A stretch of 64,000 bases of DNA from Methanobacterium sp. UBA375 (lineage in GTDB: Archaea; Methanobacteriota; Methanobacteria; Methanobacteriales; Methanobacteriaceae), in assembly GCA_002495625.1 (NCBI GenBank), contig DAGC01000002.1, positions 1 to 64,000 of the forward strand, written 5' to 3'. Shown here in pieces: positions 25,520-34,045 of this stretch. The notes under the pieces were generated by a model, which saw nothing but the letters and a program-made list of their open reading frames with translations, was not told the DNA's origin and did no database searches. The translations under genes were made by a program, and so were the position numbers. The number at the start of each line of letters is the position of its first letter. Positions within the stretch are counted from its first letter, which is position 1.

Positions 25520-26620
25520 ATGGCAAAAACTACGATTAGTGTAATAAAAGCAGATGTGGGTAGTATAGCAGGACATGGTCTGGTACACCCAGCCCTACTT
25601 AAGAAGTGTGACGAAATCTTGAAGAAAGCACAGGAAGAAGGGCTTCTCTTAGACTATTATGTGACCAACTGTGGAGACGACACCGAACTGATAATGACCC
25701 ACCGAAACGGTGAAGAAAACGAAGAAGTACATAAACTGGCCTGGGGAGCATTCCTTGAAGCTACACAGGTAGCCCGGGAACTTAAATTGTATGGTGCTGG
25801 CCAGGACCTGCTCTCTGACACATTCAGTGGAAACATCAAGGGAATGGGACCGGGAGTAGCCGAGATGGAGTTTAAAGAAAGGCCCAGCGATCCGGTGGTC
25901 ATATTTGCCTGTGACAAAACTGAACCCGGCGCATTTAATCTGCCCATCTTTAAGATGTTTGCAGACCCCTTTACCACCGCGGGACTGGTAATAGACCCAT
26001 CCCTGCACAACGGGTTTAACTTCGAAGTATTCGACGTCATGGAACACAAAAAAGTTATCATGAGCTGTCCCGATGAAATGTACGACCTGGTAGCCCTCCT
26101 GGGAACCATAAGCCGCTATGTGATAAAGAGAATCTGGAGAAGAGACGACAACGAAATAGCAGCATCGGTAAGTACCGAAAGACTAAACCTTATGGCCGGC
26201 AAATACGTGGGAAAAGACGACCCCGTAGCCATCGTCAGATCACAGTCCGGTTTCCCAGCTGCAGGAGAAGTAGTAGAACCTTTCGCCTTCCCCCACCTGG
26301 TAGGTGGATGGATGAGAGGATCACACAACGGACCACTCATGCCCGTAGCCCAGAGAAACGCCTATCCAGTGAGATTCGACGGACCACCAAGGGTAATGGC
26401 CATGGGATTCCAGATAGCAGACGGTATGCTTGTCGGACCAGCTGACATGTTCGACGACCCAGCCTACGACCCAGCCCGGCAGAAAGCAGCTGAAATCGCT
26501 GATTACATGAGAAGACACGGACCCTTCGAACCACACAGGCTACCTGCTGATGAGATGGAGTACACTACACTGCCGGGAGTCTTAGAGAAATTAGAGGGAA
26601 GGTTTGAGGATATAGATTAA
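25520..26620 (+). CDS. fbp: Fructose-1,6-bisphosphate aldolase/phosphatase
   Basis: Bifunctional archaeal enzyme (class V FBPase) that condenses triose phosphates and removes the 1-phosphate to give fructose 6-phosphate, committing carbon to gluconeogenesis. The 366 residues match the family length. Family segments include ISVIKADVGSIAGHG at the start, DDTELIMTH, CDKTEPGAFNLP, MRGSHNGPLMPV and the Tyr/Lys-containing region around SRYVIKRIWRRDDN. GGAGGTG precedes the ATG. Codon use is rich in C-ending codons compared with neighbours, suggesting high expression. An inverted repeat lies upstream and a hairpin terminator follows. Confidence 0.97.
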   Translation: MAKTTISVIKADVGSIAGHGLVHPALLKKCDEILKKAQEEGLLLDYYVTNCGDDTELIMTHRNGEENEEVHKLAWGAFLEATQVARELKLYGAGQDLLSDTFSGNIKGMGPGVAEMEFKERPSDPVVIFACDKTEPGAFNLPIFKMFADPFTTAGLVIDPSLHNGFNFEVFDVMEHKKVIMSCPDEMYDLVALLGTISRYVIKRIWRRDDNEIAASVSTERLNLMAGKYVGKDDPVAIVRSQSGFPAAGEVVEPFAFPHLVGGWMRGSHNGPLMPVAQRNAYPVRFDGPPRVMAMGFQIADGMLVGPADMFDDPAYDPARQKAAEIADYMRRHGPFEPHRLPADEMEYTTLPGVLEKLEGRFEDID

Positions 26621-26641
26621 ATCTATTCTCCCTTTTTTTAT
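26613..26641 (+). terminator. Hairpin terminator containing the fbp stop codon
   Basis: ATAGAT-TAA-ATCTAT is a perfect 6-bp stem whose 3-nt loop is the fbp stop codon, followed a few bases later by CCC and seven T. This is the same arrangement as at the end of gltB, where the stop codon also lies in the terminator hairpin. Confidence 0.7.
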
Positions 26642-26728
26642 TTATTTTTAGATAGTTCCCTATTTTTACTTTACTTTAAAAAATTAATTAGATCCTATTA
26701 TTATTTTTCTAGAATTAGAAAAAGATTA

Positions 26729-27409
26729 TTATTTAGTTAAAACCTTGGACAAATGTTTCTTCTTGATCTTATGGATGAAGCAGGGTATATCCAGTATGTT
26801 ATCCACCTTATCCATAATCACACTGTCGCTGGTGGCCACCACACCATCACTTTCTTTGGATAGGGTAATCAACTGGTAGTCCACGTTAGGAGCCGTATGG
26901 GCACTTCCCTGTATCCCCTGTTTTTTCATTATATCCTCGGTGACCTTGGCCAGTTCACCACTTCTACTCACCTGACTATCGAAGAAAACCTGCACATCAC
27001 TAGGGTTGTATATTCTAACCAGGGCCAGAACTGAGTTTAAGGCATTCACTGTGTCCTCTTTGCACCTGTATTTACCGAAAACAGCATTCACATCCCGGAG
27101 GACACCGTCATCACAGACTACGATGGACCCATCAGAGCTGCAGATACTTTCCACGGTGATTAGCACATTATAACCATCGATAAACAGGGTTTTTCCCTTG
27201 ATTTTGCTGAGAGGTATGATCTTACTTTTACGACCCTTGGAAGCCTCGGTGGAGTAAACTTTTCTCTGCAGATAATTACGCTCCTCTTTATCCAGGAGGT
27301 AATGATTTCCTACAAAGTCCAGAGCTGTTTTTTTGTTATAATTCTTATTTAGAAGAAATTTAAGGTCAGAAGTTGCGTTCTCCAATTTTTCACTGCTGTG
27401 ATATATCAT
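26729..27409 (-). CDS. DUF434-type protein with NYN/PIN-like C-terminal domain
   Basis: 226 residues. The N-terminal part is a helical DUF434-like domain. The C-terminal two thirds looks like a PIN/NYN nuclease-type fold with acidic residues at TLFIDGYNVL, VCDDGVLRD, VFFDSQVSRSG and a late VATSDSVIMDKV. Nuclease activity is inferred from these aspartates only. It follows the PhoU-like gene by 3 bp and closes a four-gene operon beginning with archaetidylinositol-phosphate synthase. Confidence 0.7.
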   Translation of the reverse strand: MIYHSSEKLENATSDLKFLLNKNYNKKTALDFVGNHYLLDKEERNYLQRKVYSTEASKGRKSKIIPLSKIKGKTLFIDGYNVLITVESICSSDGSIVVCDDGVLRDVNAVFGKYRCKEDTVNALNSVLALVRIYNPSDVQVFFDSQVSRSGELAKVTEDIMKKQGIQGSAHTAPNVDYQLITLSKESDGVVATSDSVIMDKVDNILDIPCFIHKIKKKHLSKVLTK

Positions 27410-27412
27410 TTT

Positions 27413-28069
27413 TCAACCTCTCCTCTTGGTGGCGATAATAAGAGCACGGTCAGATGCGTTCTCTGCCCGATCTACAATATTTCCCAGCATCTTGGTAATA
27501 TCCCTAAGTTCCATCAAGGTTAATATATCTATTTTATCCTCTTTATATAACTGGTACAGTGTTTTGGTGATTTTCCTTTCTATGATATCTGCATCGTCTT
27601 CCAGATCTTCCACCTGATGAGCTTTAGCTATGGACTCTCCCATATCAGTGTCCAGGCTCTCTATACATTCCCTCAAAACAGAAACAGTCTCGATAATTTT
27701 GTCCATGAACTCTTCAAAATCCCCCTTACCCTTAATGGGGAAATCCACTCTGCTTAGACAGATAGAAAAACCTGTGCTCTCCGCCATATCGGAAACACCA
27801 TCAACCAGCTCTGCCAAAACTATCCGGTCTTCTCGATCAAAGGGGAGGAATGCACCGTTATAGAATTCCAGTTCCATCTCCCTGCGGACGTCGTCAGCAT
27901 CGTGTTCCAGTTTAGAAAGTTCAGCTACTTTCTTATCCACTTCTTTAAAATCACTGGCATAGAAACAGGACATGACCTCTTTTAGTTTGAGCACACTGTT
28001 AAAAACAATTTCAACATGGTCTCTTCCATGTTTTTCCACTTGTGATTCCTTTCTAAATAACTTAACCAT
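27413..28069 (-). CDS. PhoU-like DUF47 family protein
   Basis: 218 residues, entirely helical, of the DUF47/TIGR00153 family. It has the PhoU-like pattern E-x3-LE-x-D-AD (SKLEHDADDVRREME and VEDLEDDADIIERK), two three-helix bundles, and acidic clusters that can bind metal. Bacterial and archaeal members are often next to PiT phosphate transporters, but none is found here. It lies between DUF357 (35 bp upstream) and DUF434 (3 bp downstream). A role in phosphate or metal homeostasis is inferred. Confidence 0.82.
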   Translation of the reverse strand: MVKLFRKESQVEKHGRDHVEIVFNSVLKLKEVMSCFYASDFKEVDKKVAELSKLEHDADDVRREMELEFYNGAFLPFDREDRIVLAELVDGVSDMAESTGFSICLSRVDFPIKGKGDFEEFMDKIIETVSVLRECIESLDTDMGESIAKAHQVEDLEDDADIIERKITKTLYQLYKEDKIDILTLMELRDITKMLGNIVDRAENASDRALIIATKRRG

Positions 28070-28104
28070 AATCCCACTTTTTAAGTTATTTAAGCTCGAA
28101 CTTC

Positions 28105-28338
28105 TTATATTAGCTGGTGGAGCAGGCGCACCGCATCAAGCAGGCCATGTGCATAGGTTATACATCCAAATGCCGTGTAATTATCCTCTTTTTTCAGATA
28201 ATAGGTGGTGTCACCCGAATAGTTCCGGGCCATGTCTATGATCTTTTCTTCTCTGCTATTAACTTCTATGGACTCGACTTCTTTTATATTTTTTGTGAAA
28301 AGTTCCATATCCTTTTTAATCCTCTCAATTTCATCCAT
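28105..28338 (-). CDS. DUF357 family protein
   Basis: A small helical protein of 77 residues with the DUF357 core: MARNYSGDTTYYLKKED followed by AFGCITYAHGLLDAV, a helical hairpin rich in Tyr and Ala. The function is unknown, but the family is conserved in archaea. The start is set at ATG 28338, a few bases after GGTGGG; the frame extends upstream with no support. It lies between archaetidylinositol-phosphate synthase and the DUF47 gene on the same strand. Confidence 0.75.
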   Translation of the reverse strand: MDEIERIKKDMELFTKNIKEVESIEVNSREEKIIDMARNYSGDTTYYLKKEDNYTAFGCITYAHGLLDAVRLLHQLI

Positions 28339-28393
28339 ACTATCCCACCAACAATTTAATAAAATTTGAGGCAAGTCAGATTGTTTACAACTT

Positions 28394-28978
28394 TTACAGT
28401 AGCTTCTTCCTGGTATTTAATTCCCTCCAGGAATGATATAAACGTTGGATCACTGTTAAATAACCTAACACCATCACAATAACCACGGCCCAGTACATAA
28501 GAGATGGGTTAAAGAAGTAACCTAAAAACGCTCCGGCCATAAGGATTATCAGACGTTCCGGCCTTTCCGCTATTCCCACACCACATTTAATACCCTCTGA
28601 TTCCGCCCGGGCCCGGACGTAGCTCACTGTGAAGGAGGCAAGCAGGGTTAAAATTCCTATAAACCAATCAACAAAACCGCCGTAAATAATTCCCATAAAG
28701 ATAAACGCATCTGCAAACCGGTCCATGGTGGAATCCAGGACACCACCAAAGGGAGTGTTGGTTTGATTTTTACGGGCGATAGCCCCATCTAGCATATCCA
28801 CAAAACCACTTAAAGCAATGAACACCCCGCCTAAGAGTAAATCTCCCCTGGCAAACATGTAAGCAGCTAAAACACTCACCAGTAAGCCGGCCACGGTGAT
28901 GATGTTAGGGTTGATCTTCATTCTCTCAGCAATGGGATCCATTATGATCTTGACGTAGGGGCGTAGTTTGTTCAGCAT
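28394..28978 (-). CDS. Archaetidylinositol-phosphate synthase (CDP-alcohol phosphatidyltransferase)
   Basis: 194-residue membrane enzyme with about five or six helices and the CDP-alcohol phosphatidyltransferase signature D-G-x2-A-R-x8-G-x3-D-x3-D, seen as DGAIARKNQ then GGVLDSTMDRFAD. In Methanothermobacter the orthologous enzyme joins CDP-archaeol to inositol 1-phosphate; the assignment here is by similarity and context. It is the first gene of the operon with DUF357, DUF47 and DUF434. It is divergent from sua5, with 56 bp between starts. Confidence 0.85.
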   Translation of the reverse strand: MLNKLRPYVKIIMDPIAERMKINPNIITVAGLLVSVLAAYMFARGDLLLGGVFIALSGFVDMLDGAIARKNQTNTPFGGVLDSTMDRFADAFIFMGIIYGGFVDWFIGILTLLASFTVSYVRARAESEGIKCGVGIAERPERLIILMAGAFLGYFFNPSLMYWAVVIVMVLGYLTVIQRLYHSWRELNTRKKLL

Positions 28979-29034
28979 GAATATTTAATTAAAATTCTAA
29001 AAGGATATAAGTTTGGGATTGAAATATACATAGG

Positions 29035-29628
29035 ATGAAAATAATCAGGATGGATCCCCAAAATCCGGAAAAAAGGGAGATAGAAATGGCTGTAAATATT
29101 CTGGAAGATGACGGCCTGGTGGTGTATCCCACCGACACAATCTACGGTCTGGGAGCCAATATATTTAGTGACACGGCAATAGAAAAGGTTTATTCCATTA
29201 AAGGAAGGGATTACAATAAACCTTTATCTGTTTGTTTATCAGAAATTGGGGATATAAATAAAATAGCCCATCTTGAGAGGGAAGAAAAGGTTAAAGAACT
29301 TTTACCCGGCCCATTCACCATAATCTTAAATAAAAAGGAAAACGTATCTCCACTACTGACTGCCGGCGGAGATAAAATAGGAGTCAGGATACCGGATAAC
29401 CTCATCTCCCGGGAGCTTAGCCGGAAATTCCCCATAACCTCTACCAGTGCCAACCTATCCGGTGAGCCAGTACCCGAATCTGCCAGTGAGATAGTTGAAT
29501 CACTGGGAGATGCAGTAGACCTAATAATAGACGGGGGAAAACTCAGGGGAACCCATTCCGCAGTAATTGACTGGACCACCCAGCCACCGAAGGTAATCCG
29601 GAAAGGTGTAAAGGACTTTAAAATTTAA
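29035..29628 (+). CDS. Threonylcarbamoyl-AMP synthase (Sua5/YrdC)
   Basis: 197 residues of the YrdC domain, which makes threonylcarbamoyl-AMP for tRNA t6A37. Motifs are VVYPTDTIYGLGANI, KGRDYNKPLSV, LLPGPFTIIL, VGIRIPDN-like VGVRIP (here IGVRIPDN) and TSTSANLSGE. It lacks the extra C-terminal Sua5 domain, so it is the short form. It has a single promoter region shared divergently with the lipid synthase gene and is followed by the M24 peptidase on the same strand. Confidence 0.93.
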   Translation: MKIIRMDPQNPEKREIEMAVNILEDDGLVVYPTDTIYGLGANIFSDTAIEKVYSIKGRDYNKPLSVCLSEIGDINKIAHLEREEKVKELLPGPFTIILNKKENVSPLLTAGGDKIGVRIPDNLISRELSRKFPITSTSANLSGEPVPESASEIVESLGDAVDLIIDGGKLRGTHSAVIDWTTQPPKVIRKGVKDFKI

Positions 29629-29656
29629 CTAGGATAAAGATGTAAACAAATTTTGA

Positions 29657-29689
29657 ACTCGAAGGTAATAAACACTCGAAGGTAATAAA
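29657..29689 (+). repeat. Tandem duplication of the ribosome-binding leader of the M24 gene
   Basis: ACTCGAAGGTAATAAA occurs exactly twice, at 29657-29672 and 29674-29689, directly before the M24 peptidase ATG. Each copy carries GAAGGT, so the Shine-Dalgarno-like element is duplicated. Confidence 0.8.
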
Positions 29690-29691
29690 AC

Positions 29692-30882
29692 ATGAACAAA
29701 ACACCCTTAAAGGAACTGGAAAATAGGATGGAACGATTTAAAGCAGTGATGGATTCTTCCAACCATGACTGGGAGATGGCGGTTATCTTCTCTAAGATCA
29801 ACCAGTTCTACTTCACCGGTACCATGCAGGACGGGATGTTAATCATCCCCTGGGACGGTGAACCAGTATTCTGGGTACGGAAAAGCTATGAACGGGCGTT
29901 GGACGAATCTTTATTTCCGGAAATACATCACATGAACAGCTATAGAGACGCAGCTCAGGACATAACTAAACTCCCAGAAACTGTTTACCTGGAAACAGAA
30001 GCCGTCCCACTGGCTTTGTATCAGAGATTTTCCAAACACTTCCCCTTTAAGAATTTTAAACCGGTGGATATTCCCGTGGGGAAGGTAAGATCTGTTAAAA
30101 GTGAGTATGAATTAAATCTAATGAGGAAATCTGGTAAAATTCACCAGCACGTCCTGGAGGATCTGGTACCCGGGATGCTCCGGGAAGGGATGAGCGAAGC
30201 GGATCTGGGAGCAGAGCTCTTTAAAGTTTTAATTGACGAGGGTCACCATGGTTTGACCCGTTTCGGAATGTTTGACACCGAGATCGTGTTAGGACACGTG
30301 GGATTTGGTGAAAGTTCCATCTATCCCAGTTATTTTGATGGAGCCAGCGGAAATCTGGGCTTAAGTCCTGCTGCACCTGTCTTCGGAAACCGTGAGAGAA
30401 AATTAGATAAGGGTGACCTGGTATTTGTGGATGTGGGTTGTGGATTTGACGGGTACAATACAGATAAGACCGTGACCTACATGTTCGGCCAGTCCCTACC
30501 CCAGCATGTCATAGATGCCCATAACCGGTGTGTGGATATTCAAAATGAGATAGGCTCCCAGTTAAAGCCGGGAGCGATTCCAGGGGAGATTTACACGTCC
30601 ATCATGGAGGGACTAGAACCTGATTTTAAAGAAAACTTCATGGGCTTCGGTAGAAGAAGGGTGAAATTCCTGGGCCATGGAATAGGCTTACTCATCGATG
30701 AATTACCGGTTCTCGCCGAGAAATTCACCGAACCATTAGAGGCGGGAATGGTATTTGCCGTGGAGCCCAAAAAGGGAATACCTGGTATTGGGATGGTGGG
30801 AATTGAAAACACCTTCGTAGTAACTTCCCGGGGTGGGGAGTGCATCACTGGAGATAATCCCGGGCTTATACCTGTGTATTAA
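29692..30882 (+). CDS. M24 family (Xaa-Pro aminopeptidase-like) metallopeptidase
   Basis: 396 residues with an N-terminal creatinase-like domain (1-150) and a C-terminal pita-bread domain. Metal ligands are visible: Asp in VFVDVGCGFDG, Asp in YNTDKTVTY, His in LGHGIGLLIDELP, Glu in AVEPKKG and Glu in GIENTFVV. The site is complete, so it should be active on Xaa-Pro or related peptides, although some M24 proteins are non-peptidase. It is downstream of sua5 by 63 bp, with a duplicated ribosome-binding segment in between. Confidence 0.88.
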   Translation: MNKTPLKELENRMERFKAVMDSSNHDWEMAVIFSKINQFYFTGTMQDGMLIIPWDGEPVFWVRKSYERALDESLFPEIHHMNSYRDAAQDITKLPETVYLETEAVPLALYQRFSKHFPFKNFKPVDIPVGKVRSVKSEYELNLMRKSGKIHQHVLEDLVPGMLREGMSEADLGAELFKVLIDEGHHGLTRFGMFDTEIVLGHVGFGESSIYPSYFDGASGNLGLSPAAPVFGNRERKLDKGDLVFVDVGCGFDGYNTDKTVTYMFGQSLPQHVIDAHNRCVDIQNEIGSQLKPGAIPGEIYTSIMEGLEPDFKENFMGFGRRRVKFLGHGIGLLIDELPVLAEKFTEPLEAGMVFAVEPKKGIPGIGMVGIENTFVVTSRGGECITGDNPGLIPVY

Positions 30883-30956
30883 GGGTTTATTAGTTTCTGG
30901 ACGTGTACAGGGGAAGCTGTCTTTGCCAGGCTTATATCTGTGTATTAGGGTTTATT
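30863..30956 (+). repeat. Duplicated 3' end of the M24 gene
   Basis: The last codons and stop of the M24 gene plus following bases (30863-30891, GGCTTATACCTGTGTATTA then GGGTTTATT) recur with two differences at 30929-30956, 66 bp downstream. Two further shorter TTTATTTAGA copies follow. It looks like a partial local duplication. Confidence 0.7.
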
Positions 30957-30983
30957 TGTAAATGTTTATTTAGATTTCAAGGT

Positions 30984-32435
30984 TTATTTAGAATTTTCAG
31001 CAACTTTCTCCTTAGAAAGTGACTTGTACCATCCCTTTGGAGTTCCACCTTTAAGTTTAGGTGCAATGAAACTTCTATATATGGTCTCCAGCATAACTTT
31101 AAACATATGACGATGTTTTAATAGATATTTTGGTCGTGCATAAAATTTCAGGTAGGCCTGGGCCAGTTTCCTCTCCACCAATTGTTTACTTAAACCTAGT
31201 TCCTCATATTTGATAACCGATTTCAGGACGGTATATTTCTTCCAGTTTTCGGTGTCTAATAATTTCTTCTTCTTGAGTTCATGGTATATGGGAGTTCCCG
31301 GGAATGGTGTTAGTATAGAGAATTGACTGTAGTCTGCATTAAGTTTTATGGAAAAATCTATGGTTTTATCCATCTCTTCCTGGGTTTCACCAGGAAATCC
31401 CAGGATAAAGGAGGTTAAAACTTCAACTCCAACATCTTTAGCGGCTTTTACAGCATTTTCGGCCTGTTTGAGGGTTATCCCTTTTTTCATCAGATCTAAA
31501 ATTCTCTGGGAGCCTGATTCAACACCATAATAGAGAGTGGTTAAACCTGCACTCCTGAGTTTCTCTATTAGACTTTTATTTACCATATCAACCCTTGAAG
31601 AAGCAACAAATCCTATGTCCAGTCCCCTCATTTTTATTTCATCTGCTATTGTCTTTGCTCTTCTTTTATTGAGCATGAAGGTATCATCCATAAAGGCGAT
31701 GTTTTCCAGTTTATACCTATCTATTAAGTATTCTATTTCATCTACCACATTTTCTGGGCTGCGTGTCCGGAATTTTTTACCCATGATGAGTGAGGATGAA
31801 CAGTAACTACAGTTGAAGACACAACCACGACTGGTTATCATATCACTGGATTTTCCCTGGGTTGTTCCATAGGATTCAAAGGGTACCAGGTGTCTTGCTG
31901 GAAATGGGATAGAGTCCAGATCCTTTATTAATTCCCGGGGAGGGTTGAGTTTTATATTATCATTGTCTCGGTAGGCTATTCCTTTAACATTGGTTAGATG
32001 TCCGTTGTTTTCATCAAGGGATAGCCCGGCCAGTTCCGTCATGGTTTTTTCACCCTCACCAATTACCACCACATCCAGATCAGGACAGGATTTTAAGGTT
32101 TCAATGGGCATAAAAGTGGGGTGCGGGCCCCCTATAACAGTTAAAGAGTCTGGTAGAATTTTTTTAACTAGTTTAGCATATTCCAGGGCATTTTTAATAG
32201 TGGAAGTGGTGGCGGTGATGCCCACTAGTGGGGGCTCTTCTTTAGACAGTATTTTGCATATTTTATTGTATCCCAGTTGTTCCAGGTCATCATCAACTAT
32301 TTTGACATGGTAAAAAGCTTCCTCTAAGGCCCCGCCTAAGTACATGAGGTTGAGGGGTGGGCTTATAAAACCAAGTCCATTTTTCACTGCATTTTCATCG
32401 TAGGGGTTGATTAATAACGTATCCATCATAATCAT
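30984..32435 (-). CDS. B12-binding radical SAM protein
   Basis: 483 residues. The N-terminal 130 residues form a cobalamin-binding Rossmann domain (VGITATTSTIKNA, VIGGPHPTFMP, VVVIGEGEKTM). The radical SAM barrel follows with CVFNCSYC binding the [4Fe-4S] cluster, GVESGSQRIL and FILGFPGET. The basic C-terminal tail is not part of the core. This class performs methylation or ring/bridge-forming chemistry on lipids, cofactors or peptides; the substrate is unknown. It follows the SPASM radical-SAM gene by 13 bp and shares its TetR-controlled operon. Three ATGs within four codons make the exact start uncertain. Confidence 0.85.
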   Translation of the reverse strand: MIMMDTLLINPYDENAVKNGLGFISPPLNLMYLGGALEEAFYHVKIVDDDLEQLGYNKICKILSKEEPPLVGITATTSTIKNALEYAKLVKKILPDSLTVIGGPHPTFMPIETLKSCPDLDVVVIGEGEKTMTELAGLSLDENNGHLTNVKGIAYRDNDNIKLNPPRELIKDLDSIPFPARHLVPFESYGTTQGKSSDMITSRGCVFNCSYCSSSLIMGKKFRTRSPENVVDEIEYLIDRYKLENIAFMDDTFMLNKRRAKTIADEIKMRGLDIGFVASSRVDMVNKSLIEKLRSAGLTTLYYGVESGSQRILDLMKKGITLKQAENAVKAAKDVGVEVLTSFILGFPGETQEEMDKTIDFSIKLNADYSQFSILTPFPGTPIYHELKKKKLLDTENWKKYTVLKSVIKYEELGLSKQLVERKLAQAYLKFYARPKYLLKHRHMFKVMLETIYRSFIAPKLKGGTPKGWYKSLSKEKVAENSK

Positions 32436-32448
32436 CTAACTTTTTTTC

Positions 32449-33990
32449 CTATTTACTATTTAAATCAATAAATAAGTGGCCATCGTTAAGTTGTTTAGTT
32501 TCTTTGGGTAAATGGCTCCTGATTTTATTCCATTCCTTATTGTTGTTGATACATCCGGGATCGGGTGCTAATATATCCCCGAAGTAATTATAGGCCCGGG
32601 CTCTGCATCCTCCGCATATGTTGTGGGACTCGCAGTCACCACAGTGGCCTTTCAGGATTTCTTTGTTTCTGAGTTTATTCAGTAATTGATTATCTTTCCA
32701 GACCTCTTCAAAATCATCTTCGAGCAGGTTTCCCAGTTTCAACGCCGGCTCATGTGGGAAGAAGACACAGGGGTATAAGTCTCCGTTGGGTTCCACGCTC
32801 ATATAGAATCTTCCAGCACCGCAACCGCCTATAAAATCTGCCAACTGCTTTATAAGGAATCCGTCATATTCTGGATTGTAGAAGTGAGTGGGAATCACCT
32901 GGTTATCATTGGATACCAGTGATTCAGCTACCATGGCGTATTGTGGTGCGGTGGAGAGGACCTGCATTTCACCTTCTGCATTTTCGTCATAGGCTGTTTC
33001 CAGTAGTTTCAACCGTTTTTTGGGGGAAATATCCATGCTTGCAATATTTTCACCATTTCCGGTTGGTATGAAGTTGTAGATCATGAACCAGTCAACGCCT
33101 TTATCCCGCATGAAGTCTATCATTTCTGGTATCTCCTGGATGTTATGTTCTGTGACTGTGGTGGCTACTTCCACAAATAGATCGTTGTAGTTTACACAGT
33201 TTTCCACGGCATGGATTGCCTTATTCCAGGCACCATTTATACCTCTAAATGAGTCGTGGGTTTCCGCCTGGAGGCCGTCCACACTTATCTGTACAAATTG
33301 AAGGCCATTTTCCACGAATTTTTCACACACTTTCTCCTTAGAGAGGGTGTAGCCGTTGGTGGCCATGGCCGCAAACATTCCCAGGTCGTTGGTTTTACCA
33401 ATGAAGTCCAGTATATGGGGGTGTATGCTGGGTTCTCCTCCGGAGAATGCGATGGAGGTCACACCAGCTTTAGCCATTGTTTCCAGACCATCATTAATCT
33501 GCTGGGTGTTTAATTCGTCTTCATCCCTCCTTCCCGCATTTTCATAGCAGTGTACACATTTCATGTTACAGGCCCGGCTCAAGTTCCAGACTACCTGAAA
33601 GGGTGCCCCGGGAGTGAAGGGTTTCTTAACTCCAAAAATAGCGATGCCCTTAATTACACTGCTTAATCCTTTGGCCCAGTATTTATCCTCCATGGTTGTT
33701 TTGAGTTCTTCCTGTGAAACTCCGAAACTGGAAGCTCCTGTGTTGATAATGTAGTTAACAAATTTGGAAACTATCTTACATTTTCTACAGGCGGTTTCTC
33801 TCTTTCCAAGGTAAAGGTCCAGACAAACCTCTAAACGGTTAGCTCCATCAGCCTCACAGTAATCCAGAGTACGGCTCAGGAGATATTTAGATACAGGATT
33901 ATCTGCAATACCTTTAAATGTAGTAATCATATCACCAATATTCAGACCGTTTTGATGGCCTGTTTGGGTGGATTGTGTCACAGTTGACAT
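32449..33990 (-). CDS. Radical SAM/SPASM protein
   Basis: 513 residues. An N-terminal segment of about 130 residues has a Cys-containing helical region (CEADGANRLEVC, CRKCKIV). It is followed by the radical SAM barrel with CNMKCVHC, FSGGEPSIH, TNGYTLS and ISVDGLQ. The C-terminal SPASM/twitch region has many Cys (GGCGAGRFYMS, YPCVF, HCGDCESHNICGGC) for auxiliary clusters. Family members modify peptides or heme-like cofactors; the target here is unknown. It is preceded by the TetR gene (55 bp) and followed by the B12 radical-SAM gene, suggesting a two-enzyme pathway. Confidence 0.85.
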   Translation of the reverse strand: MSTVTQSTQTGHQNGLNIGDMITTFKGIADNPVSKYLLSRTLDYCEADGANRLEVCLDLYLGKRETACRKCKIVSKFVNYIINTGASSFGVSQEELKTTMEDKYWAKGLSSVIKGIAIFGVKKPFTPGAPFQVVWNLSRACNMKCVHCYENAGRRDEDELNTQQINDGLETMAKAGVTSIAFSGGEPSIHPHILDFIGKTNDLGMFAAMATNGYTLSKEKVCEKFVENGLQFVQISVDGLQAETHDSFRGINGAWNKAIHAVENCVNYNDLFVEVATTVTEHNIQEIPEMIDFMRDKGVDWFMIYNFIPTGNGENIASMDISPKKRLKLLETAYDENAEGEMQVLSTAPQYAMVAESLVSNDNQVIPTHFYNPEYDGFLIKQLADFIGGCGAGRFYMSVEPNGDLYPCVFFPHEPALKLGNLLEDDFEEVWKDNQLLNKLRNKEILKGHCGDCESHNICGGCRARAYNYFGDILAPDPGCINNNKEWNKIRSHLPKETKQLNDGHLFIDLNSK

Positions 33991-34045
33991 ACAAACCCTC
34001 CTTTTTTTTATTGATAAAATCCTTACATCAAAAATTAAAAATCTC

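Noticed and set aside
25649..26109. Two overlapping open frames opposite fbp
   Set aside because: They are antisense to a fully conserved enzyme and result from its GC-rich codon use; there is no independent support.
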